A stretch of DNA of 64,000 nucleotides from Leucobacter salsicius M1-8 (GTDB taxonomy: Bacteria; Actinomycetota; Actinomycetes; Actinomycetales; Microbacteriaceae), in the NCBI RefSeq assembly GCF_000350525.1, contig NZ_AOCN01000022.1:248001-312000 (forward strand), given 5' to 3'. Numbering within the stretch: position 1 is the first letter of the stretch; each line of letters begins with the position of its first letter. This document shows positions 18,776 to 26,940 of the stretch, one piece after another. Made by a program: the position numbers and the translations under genes. The notes beneath the pieces were generated by a model, which was not told the DNA's origin, ran no database searches, and saw nothing but the letters and a program-made list of their open reading frames with translations.

Positions 18776-19366
18776 GTGAACGAGACCGCTGCGAGACCCA
18801 GCAACTGGAACGCGCCCAACATCATCACTGCCGCTCGCATCATCGCCACGCCCTTCTTTCTGTGGCTATTGCTGGCTGAGGGCGGCCAGGACATTGGGCT
18901 TCGGTGGGCTGCGGCGGCCTTCTTCGTGCTCGCGATTGCCACCGATGCTTGGGACGGTCATCTCGCCCGTTCGCGCGGTCTGATCACGGATCTGGGCAAG
19001 TTGCTCGATCCGATCGCGGACAAGTTTCTCACCGGCGCCGCGCTCGTCGGGCTGTCGATTATCGCTGAGCTGCCCTGGTGGGTGACCATCGTGGTGCTCG
19101 TGCGCGAGGTCGGCATCACCGTGCACCGCCTAATCGTCGCTCATAACGTTGTCCTGGCGGCCGCGTGGATGGGCAAGCTCAAGACGGTTGCACAGTCGGT
19201 CGCGATTACGTTGGCGCTCGCACCGTTCGCCTCGATCATGGGTGACGCAGCGCCGATCGCGTACTGGGCCAATGTGATCACCATGACCATCGCGGTCGCG
19301 CTCACCATTTTGAGCGGAATCGATTACATCGTCGCCTTTGTGCGGGCCAAGGGCCGCACGGCATGA
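18776..19366 (+). CDS. pgsA: CDP-diacylglycerol--glycerol-3-phosphate 3-phosphatidyltransferase
   Basis: 196-residue membrane enzyme of the CDP-alcohol phosphatidyltransferase family, making phosphatidylglycerol phosphate. The family signature is complete, with DAWDGHLARSRG and then DLGKLLDPIADK (the D-DG-AR-G-D-D pattern), plus about five hydrophobic segments. The position between ftsK and cinA is conserved in actinobacteria, which supports PgsA over a phosphatidylinositol phosphate synthase. GTG start; the stop overlaps cinA (ATGA). Confidence 0.93.
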   Translation: MNETAARPSNWNAPNIITAARIIATPFFLWLLLAEGGQDIGLRWAAAAFFVLAIATDAWDGHLARSRGLITDLGKLLDPIADKFLTGAALVGLSIIAELPWWVTIVVLVREVGITVHRLIVAHNVVLAAAWMGKLKTVAQSVAITLALAPFASIMGDAAPIAYWANVITMTIAVALTILSGIDYIVAFVRAKGRTA

Positions 19367-19857
19367 TCGAGCTCGCCCGAGTGGCCATTGAACGCGCGCG
19401 CGACCACGGGTTGCGCATTGCGGTGGCGGAGTCACTCACGGGCGGGCTGTTGGCTGACGCGCTCGTGAGCGTGCCGGGCGCCTCACGCGCCTTCTCGGGC
19501 GGGATCGTGAGCTATGACACCGCGCTTAAACAATCCTTACTCGGAGTCGACGAGGAGTTGCTTGCTTCAAAGGGCCCCGTCGATGAGCTGGTCGCGCAGC
19601 AGATGGCCGCGGGTGCGCGACGGGCGTGCGCCGTGGACGGGGTGCCGGCCGCGATCGGAATTGCGACCACGGGGGTCGCGGGCCCGGATCCGGATCCCCA
19701 GACCGGACAATCTCCCGGTACTGTCTGGGTGGGCGTGAGCTCGCCAGCGGGGGAGCGTTCGGTACTGGTGGCGTGTGCGGGAGATCGCGCCGCGATTCGG
19801 GCCGCCGCCGTGGAAGCTGCCCTCATCGAACTGAACACAGAACTCGCCCAGCTGTAA
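19363..19857 (+). CDS. cinA: CinA C-terminal domain protein (nicotinamide-nucleotide amidase)
   Basis: 164 residues, the stand-alone C-terminal CinA domain (PncC type), which deamidates nicotinamide mononucleotide in NAD recycling. Motifs AESLTGGLLADALVSVPGAS and GIATTGVAGPDP are present. The usual short loop after GPDP is lengthened here to DPQTGQSPGTV and contains one copy of the iterated palindrome. It overlaps pgsA by 4 nt and normally precedes clgR; here a decayed gene separates the two. Confidence 0.92.
   Translation: MIELARVAIERARDHGLRIAVAESLTGGLLADALVSVPGASRAFSGGIVSYDTALKQSLLGVDEELLASKGPVDELVAQQMAAGARRACAVDGVPAAIGIATTGVAGPDPDPQTGQSPGTVWVGVSSPAGERSVLVACAGDRAAIRAAAVEAALIELNTELAQL
19687..19696. 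repeat. Iterated palindrome GATCCGGATC
   Basis: Exact copy inside cinA, encoding part of the Pro-Asp-Pro-Asp-Pro loop after the conserved GVAGPDP motif. Confidence 0.7.
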
Positions 19858-21286
19858 ATCATGGAATGCTGCTCGGCTGACACTGAACTGATGTCGGGCA
19901 GGATCCCTCGTTGAGCCTCGTAAGCCAGCTCTGCCCAATATTCATGTGTCGCGGACTCTCGGGTTCGCGCCTCGGTGGACGAAGCTTCTGAAGGGGCTCC
20001 GGCGGCCGAATCCTGGCCGCGGGGCGGGCCGCGTCTCACGCCCGACTTCGCTCGGAATCTCCGTTCTGGATGATCGATGAAGACCTCGTTGAGGGGGCTC
20101 CTCTAGTACAACAGCCCATCGACATCTTGCTGCACCAGCCAACGAGATATTGGCCTGTACGTTCGGAGTGGCGCCTGTGCCGGGGGCATTCGCAGACGGA
20201 TCCCCGTTCAAGAGGAGTTCGGCGAATGCGTCAGCCCGATATGTGTCGAGACTCCAAACGGCTTCGGTATCGCGGATCACCTGTACAGTCGCCCGAGCCC
20301 GCTGCTGGGCCTCCGGCCTGAGGCTATCGAAATCAAGAGGAAGCCTTGTGCGGGGATGAAGTGTTGGGCTGGTAGGTGGTTGTGTATCCGCCGCAGCCTC
20401 CCTGCTTGCCTCGTGCTGATCCCGAGAGATTTGCACCGCACGACGCCTCACTGCTTTCGCGATCCGATCAACTCGATCTTTAATGCCGTAAGCCAAGACC
20501 GCTGGGAGTACCGCTCCGATCTCGGCCATGCCGTCTGGCAAAGGCGTCACCCAGACAGTGCGCTGCGCCGCCGCGGACTGGTGGCGCTCATTCGTGCTGC
20601 GTGGGTGTAGCCGTTGGGCGATTTCGCGGACTTTGCTGCGCAGCCGGCCAGGCGTGGTCTTCACCGCCTCGCGGAGACACAGCGCCTCGTAGCGCGGGCG
20701 CAGCTGGTCACTCACCGCGCCGCCTTCGCTAATAATCGTCTTCGCGTGCTGCAGCGAGATTCTTGCGTGGAAGACTGCGGTATGAGTGCGAGGAAACAGG
20801 ATCACCAGTTGATGGGCTTCTCCCATCATTCCGAGCACCGCGCGATCGCTGACTCCGATAGGCGCGGAGCACTCCGCGGCCCGCGACCGGAGGGCCACAT
20901 CGATTTCCGCTGGCGCTCGAGCTGTTTCGAACGCTAGCTTCTAGATCCGGCTCAGCGCGAGAAGCTGCCGGGCCTGTAGTCGCCTGATCCCTTCCGTGGC
21001 AGCGACAAATTGATCCCGGAGCGCTCAGCAAGAGAGACTGGCTCGGGGGTGAGGATTCCGTGGCTGAGATCGGGGTTGTACGCGTCAAAAACCTCGAGTA
21101 AGCCGACTATTCCCCGAAACTTGAGCCAGGTTCACTCAGGTTCAGGGAAGTTTCAGGAATAGGGCGGGTAGTCTCTCGGTTACCTCTAGTGATGCGGCAA
21201 GTGTGTCGTGGCGTTGGAGAACATCCAGCGTAAACAGGTAAGATCTAGGCACGGCTCTTAGGTTGTGCAAGTGAAGGAGGGTTCAC
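19858..21286. other. 1.4-kb region between cinA and clgR
   Basis: Holds only the decayed DUF222 gene. From 19858 to about 20120 I see nothing recognisable, and from 21060 to 21286 only probable upstream DNA of clgR. In relatives cinA and clgR are close neighbours, so this stretch is an old insertion. Confidence 0.5.
20120..21060 (-). pseudogene. Decayed DUF222 / 13E12-repeat (HNH nuclease family) gene
   Basis: Read on the minus strand, one frame keeps a recognisable DUF222 core: LRSRAAECSAPIGVSDRAV, HQLVILFPRTHTAVFHARIS, AEIGAVLPAVLAYGIKDRV and AFAELLLNGDPSANAPGTG. Upstream the same frame contains a TAG stop at 20941-20943, preceded by more DUF222-like sequence (EGIRRLQARQLLALSRI), and the expected N-terminus (TPEPVSLAER) is in a different frame near 21040. 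Homology stops near 20130 and the C-terminal HNH domain is missing. The 318-codon open stretch at 19942-20898 is therefore a remnant and not an intact gene. Ends are approximate. Confidence 0.7.
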
Positions 21287-21607
21287 ATGGTGCTGATGCG
21301 TCAGGAGATCGGCGACGTGCTACGTGACTTCCGGTTGCAAAAGGGGCGTACCCTGCGACAGGTTGCTGGCGAAGCGAGCGTTGCTCTCGGATACCTCAGT
21401 GAAGTTGAGCGCGGTCAGAAAGAAGCTTCGAGTGAAATTCTCGCAGCTGTGGCCGATGCGCTTCAGACTCCACTCTCAGTCATTATGGGCGAGGTGAGCG
21501 AGCGTCTCGCAGTGATCGAGGGGCTGTCGCTCCCGATTACCAGCGGCGTGCCCGATACGGTGCCTGCAGACTTTGTTTCGGGTTTCGCGCCCGAACTCGT
21601 TTCGTAA
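21287..21607 (+). CDS. clgR: XRE-family transcriptional regulator, ClgR type
   Basis: 106 residues with an N-terminal XRE helix-turn-helix (RQVAGEASVALGYLSEVERG, residues about 23-42) followed by KEASSEILAAVADALQTPLS, both diagnostic for ClgR. ClgR activates clp protease and stress genes in actinobacteria. The start ATG has a strong AAGGAGGG ribosome site. Location between cinA and the DUF3046 gene plus recA matches the conserved order. A short tail of about 35 residues after the HTH ends in VSGFAPELVS. Confidence 0.93.
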   Translation: MVLMRQEIGDVLRDFRLQKGRTLRQVAGEASVALGYLSEVERGQKEASSEILAAVADALQTPLSVIMGEVSERLAVIEGLSLPITSGVPDTVPADFVSGFAPELVS

Positions 21608-21625
21608 TTCGGCGCCTCTTCGCGC

Positions 21626-21847
21626 GTGAGAATTAGCGAGTTTCGCCGGGCTTGCGCGGCTGAGTTTGGTGATGACTATGCAGCGGTGCTGCTTCGTGAC
21701 CACTGGCTGCGCGAGTTCGACGGCACTGCTCAAGAGTCCCTCGATGCAGGGGAAGAGCCCCGTCTGGTTTGGGCCGCCCTCTGTGAAGACCTCAATGTGC
21801 CGCTTTCTCGGCGACACGGCAGAGGGCTGCGGGATCCGCGCACATAG
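21626..21847 (+). CDS. DUF3046 domain protein
   Basis: 73 residues, GTG start. The pattern MRISEFRRACAAEFGD, VLLRDHWL and ALCEDLNVPLSRRHG identifies the small actinobacterial DUF3046 family that nearly always lies between clgR and recA. Function unknown; no membrane segment or signal peptide is visible. Confidence 0.85.
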   Translation: MRISEFRRACAAEFGDDYAAVLLRDHWLREFDGTAQESLDAGEEPRLVWAALCEDLNVPLSRRHGRGLRDPRT

Positions 21848-21896
21848 GATCTGTTGATTGGTTTGCTGGCCAGTGCACGACACGCCGGATCTTTTT

Positions 21897-21912
21897 TCGA
21901 ATGTGTGTTCGA
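21897..21912. promoter_or_regulatory. LexA (SOS) box upstream of recA
   Basis: TCGAATGTGTGTTCGA, a near-perfect inverted repeat matching the actinobacterial LexA operator. It lies about 190 bp before the recA start, as in mycobacteria, where the LexA-controlled promoter is the distal one. Confidence 0.85.
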
Positions 21913-21982
21913 TGGGTGATAGCTTCGTCCACAGGGCGTCGAGCTAGCTCGTTTTCCACATCTTCGACCCGGGGGTTCCCGA

Positions 21983-22004
21983 TGTCGGTGGTTGGTTCTA
22001 ACGT
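21983..22004 (+). promoter_or_regulatory. RecA-NDp (PafBC-type) promoter of recA
   Basis: TGTCGGTG (21983-21990), exactly 8 nt, then TAACGT (21999-22004). This fits the known actinobacterial motif TTGTCRGTG-N8-TANNNT except that the first base is A. It would be the LexA-independent, PafBC-activated start, proximal to recA. Confidence 0.75.
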
Positions 22005-22105
22005 GTGAGTTATCGACACCCCATGCCTTGTCGGCCGCTCCGCGGCAACGACAGTCGGTAGGCAGCAACCCGCGCGGCATCGCCGCTCACGAGTGAGGAC
22101 ACATC

Positions 22106-23278
22106 ATGGCAGCTCCCAAAGATCGCGAAAAGGCACTCGAGGCCGCTCTTGCGCAGATCGACAGAAACTTCGGCAAGGGCGCAATCATGCGCATGGGAAG
22201 CGCCGAGCGCGCACCCGTCGAGGTCATCCCCACCGGTTCGGTCGCACTGGACGTAGCTCTGGGAATTGGTGGACTTCCCCGCGGTCGCATCATCGAGATC
22301 TACGGCCCCGAGTCGTCAGGCAAGACGACGCTGACGCTACACGCCATTGCAAATGCGCAGCGCGCGGGTGGCATTGCCGCGTTCATTGACGCCGAGCACG
22401 CGCTTGACCCCGAGTACGCGCAGAAGCTGGGTGTCGATATTGACGCGCTGCTCGTTGCTCAGCCAGACACGGGTGAGCAGGCTCTCGAGATCGCCGACAT
22501 GCTGATTCGCTCGGGTTCGGTCGACCTCGTCGTCATCGACTCGGTCGCCGCGCTCGTGCCCAAGGCTGAGATCGACGGCGAGATGGGCGACAGCCACGTG
22601 GGCTTGCAGGCACGACTGATGTCGCAGGCTCTGCGCAAGATCACGGGTAGCCTCAATAGCACCAAGACCACCTGTATCTTCATTAACCAGCTGCGAGAGA
22701 AGATCGGCGTATTCTTCGGAAGCCCCGAGACCACCTCGGGCGGCAAGGCGCTGAAGTTCTATGCTTCGGTTCGTCTCGATATTCGTCGCATCCAGACGCT
22801 CAAGGACGGCACCGAAGCCGTGGGTAACCGCACGCGCGTCAAGGTGGTCAAGAACAAGATGGCCCCGCCCTTTAAGCAGGCGGAGTTTGACATCCTGTAC
22901 GGCAAGGGCATCTCGCGTGAGGGCTCGCTCATCGACTACGGCGTAGAGCATGGCTTCGTGAAGAAGAGCGGCGCCTGGTTCACCTACGACGGTGACCAGT
23001 TGGGTCAGGGCATGGAGAACGCGCGACGCTTCCTGCTGAATAACCCCGATATGGCCGCCGAGATCGAAGAGAAGATCCTCACCAAGCTCGGCGTAAACGG
23101 TCGCTCCGAGGAGCCCGCCGCCGATGCCAAGGGTGCTGACGCGAAGGCAGTCGACGCGAAGGCTGCGGCTCCGAAGGGCGCGGCGGCCAAGGCTCCGGCG
23201 ACCAAGGAGGTTGCTGCTAAGGATGCTGCGGTGAAGGAGTCGGCCGAGAAGGCCCCGGCACAGCGCGCGAGCGCCTAG
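22106..23278 (+). CDS. recA: Recombinase RecA with long Ala/Lys-rich tail
   Basis: 390 residues, about 40 longer than typical. RecA forms filaments on single-stranded DNA for homologous recombination and triggers LexA self-cleavage. Walker [10 protein letters not shown] near residue 67, [10 protein letters not shown], and the DNA-binding loop region SPETTSGG are intact, and no intein is present. The last 55 or so residues are a low-complexity run of DAK, AAK and PAT units, rich in alternating Lys and Ala, unlike the short acidic tail of most RecA proteins. Two damage-responsive elements precede it. recX starts 4 nt after the stop. Confidence 0.98.
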   Translation: MAAPKDREKALEAALAQIDRNFGKGAIMRMGSAERAPVEVIPTGSVALDVALGIGGLPRGRIIEIYGPESSGKTTLTLHAIANAQRAGGIAAFIDAEHALDPEYAQKLGVDIDALLVAQPDTGEQALEIADMLIRSGSVDLVVIDSVAALVPKAEIDGEMGDSHVGLQARLMSQALRKITGSLNSTKTTCIFINQLREKIGVFFGSPETTSGGKALKFYASVRLDIRRIQTLKDGTEAVGNRTRVKVVKNKMAPPFKQAEFDILYGKGISREGSLIDYGVEHGFVKKSGAWFTYDGDQLGQGMENARRFLLNNPDMAAEIEEKILTKLGVNGRSEEPAADAKGADAKAVDAKAAAPKGAAAKAPATKEVAAKDAAVKESAEKAPAQRASA

Positions 23279-23282
23279 TTCG

Positions 23283-24296
23283 ATGGCGGTACGTTTCCTG
23301 CCGCCGCCAGAAGAACGCATCCCGGCGAACCGCGACGAGGGCGAGAACCTCGCCGAGGTCGTCGAGATGCGTTCCTGGCTGCGGCCGGCTTCGACAGTCG
23401 GTGACGGCGACGGTGACGTCGAGGCCGAACTGCCGGAGCCAGCTGGCTGGGCCTCGGACGCCGAGCCAGCGGCTTCGGGCTGGGCTTCGGGCGCCGAGCC
23501 GACCGGCGCCCCTTGGGTCTCTGCCGATGAGTCCTGGACGGGCGATGCCGGCGACGGCAACGCTCCGACCGAGGGCCCCGGCGAGTCGGGGGGCGCCCGC
23601 GTGACGCGGGTGCAGTTCGGCAACGGCCCTGTCGAAACGGCTGCCGAGTCCGCGCGGTCCACGCCCAGCGAGACTGCCCCCGCGAACCCGCGGCGTAAGC
23701 GAGAACCCGCAAAGACTGCAAGACGCGCGGATCGGGGCGCCTCAGCGCAGGTGCCAGCGGAAGCGCCGGCGGGCGCCGAATCGGACGACGAGTCGAGCCG
23801 CAGCGAGGCCTACGAGGACGCAGTTCGACTGCTCGCACGCCGAGCTCGCTCGAGCGGTGAACTGCGTGACGATCTGCTTGCGCTTGACCACTCGGCTGAC
23901 GAAGTATTGACCGTGATCGATGAGTTCATCGAGAGCCGCTACCTCGACGACATCGGCCTGGCGCGAGTGCAGTCCGAGAAGCTGCGCGATTCAAAGGGGG
24001 CCAGTCGCGGGCAAATCGCACGCAAGCTGCGCGAGCGCAAACTACCCGACGCGGTGGTCGAAGAGATTCTCGGCGAGCTCGACGTCGACGAAGAGTTCTC
24101 ATTGCTGCGGGAGGCCGCCGCGAAACGCGCCGAGCGGCTGACTGGGCTTGACCGGCAGACCGCCCAGCGGCGCCTCCTGGGATTCCTGGCACGACGGGGC
24201 TGGTCGGGGGAGCCCGCCATGCGCGCCGCCAACGAGGCACTCGACGGCGGCCTCGGACGCGGCAAACGCGGACCCGGCGGCGTGCGTTTTGAATAG
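23283..24296 (+). CDS. recX: RecX regulatory protein with long disordered N-terminus
   Basis: 337 residues against about 150-220 for usual RecX. The RecX three-helix repeats occupy about residues 175-325 (YEDAVRLLARRARSSGELRD, DIGLARVQSEKLRDSKG, LLGFLARRGWSGEPAM). RecX binds RecA filaments and limits their activity. The first 170 residues are Glu/Ala/Gly-rich low-complexity sequence, containing an imperfect repeat of GWASDAEP and GWASGAEP. It is the second gene of the recA unit. The early ATG is supported by continuous coding potential and by the 4-nt spacing to recA; an internal start cannot be ruled out. Confidence 0.9.
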   Translation: MAVRFLPPPEERIPANRDEGENLAEVVEMRSWLRPASTVGDGDGDVEAELPEPAGWASDAEPAASGWASGAEPTGAPWVSADESWTGDAGDGNAPTEGPGESGGARVTRVQFGNGPVETAAESARSTPSETAPANPRRKREPAKTARRADRGASAQVPAEAPAGAESDDESSRSEAYEDAVRLLARRARSSGELRDDLLALDHSADEVLTVIDEFIESRYLDDIGLARVQSEKLRDSKGASRGQIARKLRERKLPDAVVEEILGELDVDEEFSLLREAAAKRAERLTGLDRQTAQRRLLGFLARRGWSGEPAMRAANEALDGGLGRGKRGPGGVRFE

Positions 24297-24320
24297 CCAG
24301 CCGCGCGCGCTTTGAGGAAC

Positions 24321-24353
24321 CGGGGTGTGCGGCGCACGGCGCCGCACACCCCG
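24321..24353 (+). terminator. Large hairpin between recX and miaB
   Basis: Perfect 15-bp stem CGGGGTGTGCGGCGC (24321-24335) with its complement (24339-24353), 3-nt loop, no T-tract. Probably ends the recA-recX message before the miaB promoter. Confidence 0.65.
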
Positions 24354-24377
24354 TCATCGGCCACCGCTGCCCGCCGG

Positions 24378-24383
24378 TACAAT
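24378..24383 (+). promoter_or_regulatory. -10 element of leaderless promoter for miaB
   Basis: TACAAT, 7 nt, then ATG at 24391. One of the best -10 matches in the window; it decides the miaB start. Confidence 0.65.
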
Positions 24384-24390
24384 GAACTAC

Positions 24391-25944
24391 ATGAGTTCTG
24401 CACCTGTCGAAGCTGTCTCCGATCAGACCGCAATCGCGCCCTCGCCGGCTGCCCTGCGCCCCGACGGAAGTCCGCGCAGCTATTCGGTGCGCACCCTTGG
24501 CTGCCAGATGAACGTGCACGACTCCGAGCGCCTCTCGGGTTCACTCGAAGCCGCTGGCTATGTCGCGGTGGCAGAGTCCGAGCAGGCCGACGTTGTTGTG
24601 ATCAACACGTGCGCAGTGCGTGAGAATGCTGGCCAAAAACTGTACGGCAACCTCGGCTACCTCGCGAGCGTGAAGCGTAAGCACGAGGGCATGCAGATCG
24701 CCGTGGGCGGTTGTCTCGCACAGAAGGATCAGGGCACCATCGTCGAAAAGGCCCCCTGGGTCGACGTCGTGTTCGGCACCCACAACATGGGATCCCTGCC
24801 GGCGCTCCTCGAACGTGCCCGCCACAACGAAGAGGCCCAGGTTGAGATCCTCGAGTCGCTCGAAATCTTCCCGTCCACTCTGCCCACGAAGCGCGACTCT
24901 GCGTCGAGCGGCTGGGTTTCCATCTCGGTCGGCTGCAACAACACCTGCACGTTCTGCATCGTGCCCTCACTGCGCGGCAAAGAGAAGGACCGTCGCCCGG
25001 GTGACGTGCTCGCCGAGGTGCAAGCGCTCGTCGACGACGGTGCGATCGAAGTCACCCTGCTGGGTCAGAACGTCAACACCTACGGAGTCGAGTTTGGCGA
25101 CAAGCTCGCGTTCGGCAAGCTGCTGCGTGCCATGGGTGAGATCGAAGGGCTTGAGCGGGTGCGCTTCACCAGCCCGCACCCCGCGGCATTTACCGACGAC
25201 GTAATTGATGCCATGGCCGAGACCCACAACGTGATGCCGTCGCTGCACATGCCCCTGCAGTCCGGCTCCGATGTCGTACTCAAGGCTATGCGTCGCTCCT
25301 ACCGCTCCAAGAAGTTCCTCGGTATCCTCGACCGCGTGCGTGAGAAGATGCCCGACGCGGCCATCACAACCGACATCATTGTCGGCTTCCCCGGCGAGAC
25401 GGAAGAAGACTTCGAAGACACGATGCGCGTCGTTGAGGCGTCGCGCTTCCAGAGCGCCTTCACCTTCCAGTACTCGATCCGCCCCGGCACTCCCGCGGCC
25501 GAGATGGAGGACCAGCTTCCCAAGGAGATCGTGCAGCGTCGCTACGAGCGCCTGCACGAACTGCAGGAGCAGGTCTCGCTGCGTGAGAACCACGCCCAGA
25601 TCGGCCGCACCGTCGAGGTTTTGGTGTCGGCCTGGGGTGGCAAGAAGGACTCTGCCCAGAGCCGACTCTCGGGACGCGCCGAAGACAACCGTCTCGTGCA
25701 CTTCTCGGTTCCGGAGGGCGCAGAGGAGCCGCGCCCCGGCGATGTCGTCACTGTAAAGGTCACGAGTGCCGCACCGCACTTCCTCATCGCCGACGAGCCC
25801 ACCGCCTACCGTGTGCGCCGCACGCGCGCCGGAGACGCCTGGGATCGCCGACAGGCCGACAGCTGCGGCGTACCGGCTCCGGCGGCCGCAGACGGAGCGC
25901 CCAAGGCTGTGAGCCTGGGCCTTCCCACCATTCGCACGCGATGA
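24391..25944 (+). CDS. miaB: tRNA-2-methylthio-N6-dimethylallyladenosine synthase
   Basis: 517 residues. Radical SAM methylthiotransferase that modifies A37 of tRNAs, using the product of MiaA. The N-terminal UPF0004 cysteines ([23 protein letters not shown]) and the radical SAM cluster motif CNNTCTFC near residue 181 are intact, and a TRAM domain lies at the end. An in-frame upstream start at 24325 would add 22 residues, but it lies inside the hairpin and upstream of the -10 element, so I chose 24391. miaA follows 7 nt after the stop. Confidence 0.95.
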   Translation: MSSAPVEAVSDQTAIAPSPAALRPDGSPRSYSVRTLGCQMNVHDSERLSGSLEAAGYVAVAESEQADVVVINTCAVRENAGQKLYGNLGYLASVKRKHEGMQIAVGGCLAQKDQGTIVEKAPWVDVVFGTHNMGSLPALLERARHNEEAQVEILESLEIFPSTLPTKRDSASSGWVSISVGCNNTCTFCIVPSLRGKEKDRRPGDVLAEVQALVDDGAIEVTLLGQNVNTYGVEFGDKLAFGKLLRAMGEIEGLERVRFTSPHPAAFTDDVIDAMAETHNVMPSLHMPLQSGSDVVLKAMRRSYRSKKFLGILDRVREKMPDAAITTDIIVGFPGETEEDFEDTMRVVEASRFQSAFTFQYSIRPGTPAAEMEDQLPKEIVQRRYERLHELQEQVSLRENHAQIGRTVEVLVSAWGGKKDSAQSRLSGRAEDNRLVHFSVPEGAEEPRPGDVVTVKVTSAAPHFLIADEPTAYRVRRTRAGDAWDRRQADSCGVPAPAAADGAPKAVSLGLPTIRTR

Positions 25945-25951
25945 GCGCGCA

Positions 25952-26905
25952 GTGACCCCAGGCATCGCGAGCACCGCGACTGCCGCGACCACAGACGCGC
26001 CAGCGACCCCCACGCTGTGGGCGGTCGTCGGCGCGACCGGCACGGGTAAGTCTGCGCTGTCCCTCGACCTCGCCGAGCGCCTCGCCGGGCAGGGCCGCAC
26101 GGCCGAGATCGTCAATGCCGATGCGATGCAGTTTTATCGCGGCATGGATATCGGCACTGCGAAGCTGCCCGAGGGGGAGCGGCGCGGCATCGCGCACCAC
26201 CTGTTCGACGCCCTCGACCCCACGGAGGAGGCGACTGTCGCGTGGTACCAGCCACGCGCCCGCGGCGTGATCGACGAGATCCACGCGCGCGGCGCCGACG
26301 CGATTCTAGTGGGCGGATCCGGACTCTACGTCTCGAGCGTGATCTACGACTTTCAGTTCCCTCCCCGGGACGAGGTGCTGCGCGCGCGCCTCGAAGCCGA
26401 CGACGCCGAGCACGGCACTGCGTCGCTGCTGGCGCGCCTCGCTGAGCTGTCGCCCGAGACTGCGGCGGCAGTGGACGCAAAAAACCCGCGCCGCGTCGTG
26501 CGCGCGCTCGAGGTCGCACTACTGGGCGGCGACGCGCGTGTCACGCTTCCCAGCGAGCCCGAGCTGTGGCGCACCAACTCCCGTCTCGTCAGCGTCGAGT
26601 GCGAGCGCGGGACCCTTGTCGAACGGCTCGACCGCCGCGTCGATCATATGTGGGCTGATGGCCTGGTCGACGAGGTGCGCGACCTGATTCCGCGTGGCAT
26701 TGAACGGGGAGTCACCGCAAGCCGTGCCATCGGGTATGCCCAGGCACTCGGTCAGCTCGAGGGGCGGCTCACCGAATTCGAGGCGATTGCCGAGACGCAG
26801 GCGCTCACGCGACGGTACGCGCGGCGACAGGTGGCCTGGTTCAAGCGGTATCCGGGGATTCAGCACGTCGCAGGCCCCGATATCGACGCCGTTTTACCCG
26901 CATAG
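25952..26905 (+). CDS. miaA: tRNA dimethylallyltransferase
   Basis: 317 residues, GTG start. Transfers the dimethylallyl group to N6 of A37 in tRNAs reading codons beginning with U. P-loop GATGTGKSA near residue 27, the [15 protein letters not shown] motif, and the RRVVRALE tRNA-binding motif are intact. It forms a unit with miaB and is followed by dapF, the usual actinobacterial order. Confidence 0.95.
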   Translation: MTPGIASTATAATTDAPATPTLWAVVGATGTGKSALSLDLAERLAGQGRTAEIVNADAMQFYRGMDIGTAKLPEGERRGIAHHLFDALDPTEEATVAWYQPRARGVIDEIHARGADAILVGGSGLYVSSVIYDFQFPPRDEVLRARLEADDAEHGTASLLARLAELSPETAAAVDAKNPRRVVRALEVALLGGDARVTLPSEPELWRTNSRLVSVECERGTLVERLDRRVDHMWADGLVDEVRDLIPRGIERGVTASRAIGYAQALGQLEGRLTEFEAIAETQALTRRYARRQVAWFKRYPGIQHVAGPDIDAVLPA

Positions 26906-26928
26906 CTGTTCCCCATAATCGTGCCCAA

Positions 26929-26934
26929 TACACT
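26929..26934 (+). promoter_or_regulatory. -10 element of leaderless promoter for the dapF-like gene
   Basis: TACACT, 6 nt, then ATG at 26941. No ribosome-binding site. Confidence 0.55.
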
Positions 26935-26940
26935 GGGACG

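Noticed and set aside
19942-20898. 318-codon frame taken as an intact gene
   Set aside because: The DUF222 similarity continues upstream through a stop codon and ends before the frame does, so it is a remnant.
22337-23662. Minus-strand open frame of 441 codons opposite recA and recX
   Set aside because: Antisense of two certain genes; composition follows their codons.
24967-26115. Minus-strand open frame of 382 codons opposite miaB and miaA
   Set aside because: Shadow of two well-identified genes on the plus strand.
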